Part shown: piece by piece, positions 61,210-64,000 of the stretch
How positions within the stretch are numbered: the stretch's first letter is position 1
How the letters are laid out: every line of letters starts with the position of its first letter
Origin: JASUTC01 sp035447925
GTDB lineage: Bacteria; Thermotogota; Thermotogae; MWEM01
DNA: 64,000 bases
Direction: 5' to 3'
NCBI GenBank assembly: GCA_035447925.1
Contig: DAOTHY010000003.1
Coordinates: 1 to 64,000, forward strand
Program-made: the position numbers and the translations under genes
The notes under the pieces: generated by a model
What the model saw: only the letters and a program-made list of their open reading frames with translations
The model's database searches: none
Told to the model about the DNA's origin: nothing

Positions 61210-62377
61210 CCACGGTCCTTTCTGATTGCGAGTTTGTATCTTTATGTGTGTGATGGTTCTGCTCGTTTACTTCGGCTCGCATCTGTTCAATAAGCAGATT
61301 AATATGCTCTTCATCATATTCCAGAATCGTAAGCATTTCTTTGGCTTCTTCTAATGTGATGATACCTTGAAGATAGGTGTAAACGATTCTTTCAGCATCT
61401 GGGTCATGTTTGGATGTTTTTTCTTCCGGGATTTTTTCAGTTGTTGTCTGTGTGGCACTTTCATCAGTTTTAAAGATTAAATCACCTGAAACAGTTTTTG
61501 CGTTGATTTGGCCGCCTGCGCCATTTCCGAAAATAAACTCGTTTTTTCCTTTATTCGTAGGCTGTCTTTGTTTAAAAAAAGCATCACCCGATACGCTGAC
61601 AAAACTCACATTGGCATCAACAGGGGTTGTAAGGATATTGATATCCCCACTCACGGTATGGGTGTTCCAGGATACTTTTGGGTTGATGTTTTTGATCATG
61701 ATATCCCCACTGACGGTTACAATCTTTGATAAAGTCGGAAGATTTCTAACTGCCACATCACCACTGACGTTATTGACTGACAGGTATTGCACTGTTGGAG
61801 AAATATGGTCGATTTTGATATCACCTGATTTATCCGAACAGATTAATTGATTCACATCGACATCAAAAGAAGAAATATCGCCACTGAGCGAAGAAAAATT
61901 GCAATTTGATTTAGCTTGGATTTTTTGTGCTTTCAGATCGCCGGATTTTGTTGAGATGGTCAGTTCGTCGCATTGGGTATCATCGCATTGAATATCACCG
62001 GATGTTGATGACAGGTTGAGAAGCTCACCCTTTATTTTTGATGTTTTAATCGACCCTGAAACCGTACTGATGGAGATCTTTTTTAGTGTATCCACCGGCA
62101 AATATATTTTTGCTTTGTATAAACTGCCAACTGAAGTGTTGATCGTAATGCCAAAGAATTTGACGATGTTACTTTTATCATCAAATCGGATGATGAGCTT
62201 TTGATCAATTCTGACTACCTCAACATCGCAATCTTCTTTTTCCCATATGACATCCCAGGACATTTCAGAAACAGGTTCTTGGACGCCTTCTAATTCAAAA
62301 TCACCACCTACAGTGGAGATAACGATTTCTTCGATACCGGTTAAATCTGTTTTTCCTTTTTTTTGATAAAAAGACAT
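61184..62377 (-). CDS. DUF4097 beta-helix protein with C-terminal SHOCT-like segment (YvlB-like)
   Basis: A 397-residue protein without a signal peptide. The middle (about 85-310) is a repeat of (S/T)xSGD at near-regular 15-25-residue steps (STSGD, TKSGD, SLSGD, DKSGD, NVSGD, TVSGD, SVSGD), the pattern of the DUF4097 right-handed beta-helix. The C-terminus (YLQGIITLEEAKEML) resembles SHOCT-type segments. YvlB of Bacillus, in an operon with small membrane proteins, is the nearest analogue I know; those operons respond to envelope stress. ATG at 62377 is 7 nt after AAGGGGTG. Confidence 0.8.
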   Translation of the reverse strand: MSFYQKKGKTDLTGIEEIVISTVGGDFELEGVQEPVSEMSWDVIWEKEDCDVEVVRIDQKLIIRFDDKSNIVKFFGITINTSVGSLYKAKIYLPVDTLKKISISTVSGSIKTSKIKGELLNLSSTSGDIQCDDTQCDELTISTKSGDLKAQKIQAKSNCNFSSLSGDISSFDVDVNQLICSDKSGDIKIDHISPTVQYLSVNNVSGDVAVRNLPTLSKIVTVSGDIMIKNINPKVSWNTHTVSGDINILTTPVDANVSFVSVSGDAFFKQRQPTNKGKNEFIFGNGAGGQINAKTVSGDLIFKTDESATQTTTEKIPEEKTSKHDPDAERIVYTYLQGIITLEEAKEMLTILEYDEEHINLLIEQMRAEVNEQNHHTHKDTNSQSERTVVEDEEKSL

Positions 62378-62391
62378 GTTCATTCACCCCT

Positions 62392-62601
62392 TCAAGCAAT
62401 TAAGGTTTTTATCAACCAAATTAATCCAGCCACAGCAAGAATAATGATTAAAACAGGTAAGAATACCACCAATATACCCGCAAAGATTAATCCTACCAAT
62501 ACCACAGCACCAATTGCAACGAGAATGCCAATTATGGCTGGGAACATTTTAAAGGCCAAGATGATTAAAAAAACGGCTCCGAGAACAGATAGAATACTCA
62601 T
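62392..62601 (-). CDS. Small two-helix membrane protein
   Basis: A 69-residue, almost wholly hydrophobic protein with two long membrane segments rich in Ile, Leu, Val and Gly. It overlaps the DUF2089 gene by 4 nt (ATGA) and precedes the DUF4097 gene by 14 nt. No motif gives a function; its position suggests a membrane sensor or anchor for the DUF4097/DUF2089 module. Confidence 0.75.
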   Translation of the reverse strand: MSILSVLGAVFLIILAFKMFPAIIGILVAIGAVVLVGLIFAGILVVFLPVLIIILAVAGLIWLIKTLIA

Positions 62602-62978
62602 TTCTTCTCTTCCTTTTTGAGTGCTCTCAACATTTCCATGGCGTCTTTTGAACTGATTTCGCCGTTTTCCAGCATATCCAAAATCTTTTGTGATTCACTT
62701 CTCTCGGGTTGTGCACCTTCGTAGCCCATGGTTCGGACGATGTCCTCTAATCTGTTTCTCGCCGTTGGATAGGAGATTTCGAGTTCTTTTTGTACCTCGG
62801 AAAGATTACCCCTGTTTTTAATAAAAACTTTGGCAAAAAAAAGTTGATCTTCTGATAATTTAAATAATTCGTCCAGTTCGAATTTTCCATTCACCGTCGT
62901 CCCGCAATTACCGCATTTATATTCTGAGATATATAATTGATGCTGGCAAGCAGGGCATTTGGTTAAAGTTTTTCTCAT
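62598..62978 (-). CDS. DUF2089-family zinc-ribbon/HTH regulator
   Basis: A 126-residue probable DNA-binding protein. An N-terminal zinc ribbon (CPACQ and CGNCG), a winged or sigma-4-like helix-turn-helix (LSEVQKELEISYPTARNRLED, split in two helices) and a C-terminal SHOCT-like segment (LENGEISSKDAMEML). The ATG at 62978 is 5 nt after AAGGTGA. It leads the four-gene operon and probably autoregulates it through the repeats at 63004-63088. Confidence 0.85.
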   Translation of the reverse strand: MRKTLTKCPACQHQLYISEYKCGNCGTTVNGKFELDELFKLSEDQLFFAKVFIKNRGNLSEVQKELEISYPTARNRLEDIVRTMGYEGAQPERSESQKILDMLENGEISSKDAMEMLRALKKEEKK

Positions 62979-63003
62979 TATATTCACCTTCTTTCGTTAT
63001 ATG

Positions 63004-63088
63004 TGAATATTATACAGTATAAAATTATATATGTCAAGTTCAAACGCAAAAATATTAATGTGAAAATGAATATTATTAAGTATAAAAT
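63004..63088. repeat. Two 22-nt direct repeats, candidate operators
   Basis: 63004-63025 and 63067-63088 match at 20 of 22 positions (shared halves TGAATATTAT and AGTATAAAAT). Their starts are 63 bp apart, about six helical turns. The first covers the -10 element and contains the perfect palindrome TTATACAGTATAA. Confidence 0.55.
63009..63037 (-). promoter_or_regulatory. Consensus promoter of the DUF2089 operon
   Basis: TTGACA (63037-63032), 17-nt spacer, TATAAT (63014-63009) on the minus strand: both hexamers are exact consensus, the strongest promoter in the window. Confidence 0.8.
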
Positions 63089-63197
63089 CAAAAAAATTTA
63101 TTTTTAAGAAGAGTTGGGTTTTACGAATGAAGTGCAATAGCCCGATTGGGCTATGGATGGAAAAAATGATGAAAGGGTTTTGAATTTTGAATAGTAG

Positions 63198-64000
63198 TTA
63201 AAGTGCAAATGTGAAGTCTTTAGTTGCATTGGCTATTTGAAACTGAAGAATACTATTGCGAATGCTTTCAAACTTTAATTCGGCTGTTTTTCCAATTTGA
63301 TATTCAATGAACCTTTTTTTGTCTTTCAGTGTTTTGATATCTTCGATCTTTCTGGATGAAAATGGTGTTCCGGGTTTTGGGATAAGTGGGTTTAGACTGA
63401 TTCTGATATCAGTTATTCCAAACTGAATCGCTTTTTCTGTTATTTGAGCAATGGCATAAAAATCACTTTCATCCTCTTCTTCAAGCCCATAAATAAAATA
63501 CATTTTCAGCTTTTTCAATCCAGTCTCCGAGATCAGTTTGAGACTGTGTTCAATATCCGCCTGTGAAATTTGTTTGTTCATGATATCTCTTATTTTCTGG
63601 CTGCCACCTTCCGGTGCAATTGTAATTTCTCTTTGTCCACTTCTTATCAGCCCTTCTATTAATTTTTTGGACAGGGAATCCAATCTTAGGGAGGAAACGG
63701 AAAAGCGTATGCCGTTATCTTCCAATAAATCCAGTATTTGTTCTTTTTGAGGATGATCGGTAAATGTTGCAGAGATTAATCCGCAGTCGTTATAGCCTTT
63801 TTCCTTGATCTCATCAAAAATCTGTTTGATCGCATTGATTTTTACGAACCTGGCAGGACTTCTGGTGTGTCCGGCGATGCAAAAAGAGCATTTCCTCAAA
63901 CACCCTCTGCCGATTTCCAATAGTACTTTATTGGGAAAGACCGAATGTTTACTTAGAAAAAGTGACACAGCCGGATCATCAGTCAGTTGGAATGATTTGG
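63198..64000 (-). CDS. Radical SAM protein, 5' part beyond the right edge
   Basis: The frame stays open to the edge, so the N-terminal part (perhaps a B12-binding domain, as in related proteins) is missing. Visible from the edge: VLLEIGRGCLRKCSFC with the CxxxCxxC cluster motif, then SARF-type substrate text, ITIAPEGGSQ, KMYFIYGLE and LNPLIPKPGTPF, phrases shared by B12-dependent and tRNA-modifying (MiaB-like) radical SAM proteins. The reaction is not identifiable. The C-terminus ends ATKDFTFAL. Confidence 0.8.
   Translation of the reverse strand, partial: KSFQLTDDPAVSLFLSKHSVFPNKVLLEIGRGCLRKCSFCIAGHTRSPARFVKINAIKQIFDEIKEKGYNDCGLISATFTDHPQKEQILDLLEDNGIRFSVSSLRLDSLSKKLIEGLIRSGQREITIAPEGGSQKIRDIMNKQISQADIEHSLKLISETGLKKLKMYFIYGLEEEDESDFYAIAQITEKAIQFGITDIRISLNPLIPKPGTPFSSRKIEDIKTLKDKKRFIEYQIGKTAELKFESIRNSILQFQIANATKDFTFAL

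Larger units (their letters stand above)
62979..63197. other. Control region of the DUF2089 operon plus AT-rich spacer
   Basis: No gene seen in these 219 nt. They hold the DUF2089 promoter, two 22-nt direct repeats, and a 7-bp hairpin ATAGCCC / GGGCTAT (63137-63154) without a U-run on either strand. Confidence 0.5.

Noticed and set aside
63137..63154. Hairpin ATAGCCC / GGGCTAT as terminator of the radical SAM gene
   Set aside because: No U-run on either strand and only 7 bp.

Overview
The window holds about 62 protein genes with no rRNA, tRNA, CRISPR array or insertion sequence that I can see. It looks like a strict or near-strict anaerobe that ferments amino acids. It carries lysine 2,3-aminomutase and 3,5-diaminohexanoate dehydrogenase, indolepyruvate and 2-oxoacid:ferredoxin oxidoreductase subunits, and the rubredoxin / flavodiiron protein / superoxide reductase set used against oxygen. 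Apolipoprotein N-acyltransferase, a SurA-like periplasmic isomerase and an O-antigen-ligase-type membrane protein suggest a two-membrane cell. Strong Shine-Dalgarno sites, many GTG/TTG starts and extended -10 promoters (TGnTATAAT) recur throughout. I cannot assign a phylum with confidence; an amino-acid-fermenting diderm lineage is my inference.

Layout. 1-5645: nucleoside-type ABC ATPase, PfkB kinase and, after an MBL hydrolase and glutamine synthetase, pseudouridine-5'-phosphate glycosidase, which together could salvage pseudouridine. 5654-12936: HIT protein, PAS kinase, MATE exporter, thioredoxin reductase with a two-CxxC disulfide oxidoreductase, an SPFH/NfeD pair and a WecG/TagA glycosyltransferase. 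13031-25156: pyridoxal kinase, then one long minus-strand operon (plsX, aminotransferase, lnt, O-antigen ligase-like, SurA-like, kdd, a DHOD-like flavoprotein, threonine-synthase-like) that mixes envelope synthesis and lysine breakdown. 25327-29840: oxygen-defence genes with yggS and tsaD. 30114-34587: YjbQ, a chemoreceptor, a split LysO lysine exporter and an unusual NadE. 34796-43536: TauE-type permease, iorAB, korBC, cheB, coaD, kamA and a KamB-like NTPase. 43614-56869: hpf, then a plus-strand run of rng, GH57 glucanotransferase, pnp, M16 peptidase, two HD-GYP proteins, a phosphodiesterase, an L9/PIN fusion and a histidine kinase. 57355-64000: MFS permease, two mini-proteins, a GGDEF cyclase, a DUF4097/DUF2089 envelope-stress-like module and an incomplete radical SAM gene.

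How parts fit. Lysine can be exported (LysO) or fermented (KamA, Kdd; the 5,6-aminomutase and thiolase-like genes are not here). Amino-acid-derived 2-oxoacids would feed electrons to ferredoxin through IorAB and a KorBC pair whose alpha subunit is absent from the window. PLP supply (PdxK, YggS) fits the many PLP enzymes. c-di-GMP could be made by the GGDEF protein and degraded by the second HD-GYP protein.

Most notable: a protein that joins a ribosomal L9 N-terminal domain to a PIN/NYN-like nuclease domain, encoded in the same run as RNase G and PNPase. Also: a NAD synthetase whose glutaminase domain has lost its catalytic residues, two 35-37-residue proteins with strong ribosome sites and their own terminator, a CsoR/CstR-like operator in the promoter of the disulfide oxidoreductase / thioredoxin reductase pair, and two genes whose best-placed start codons are AUA and AUU.
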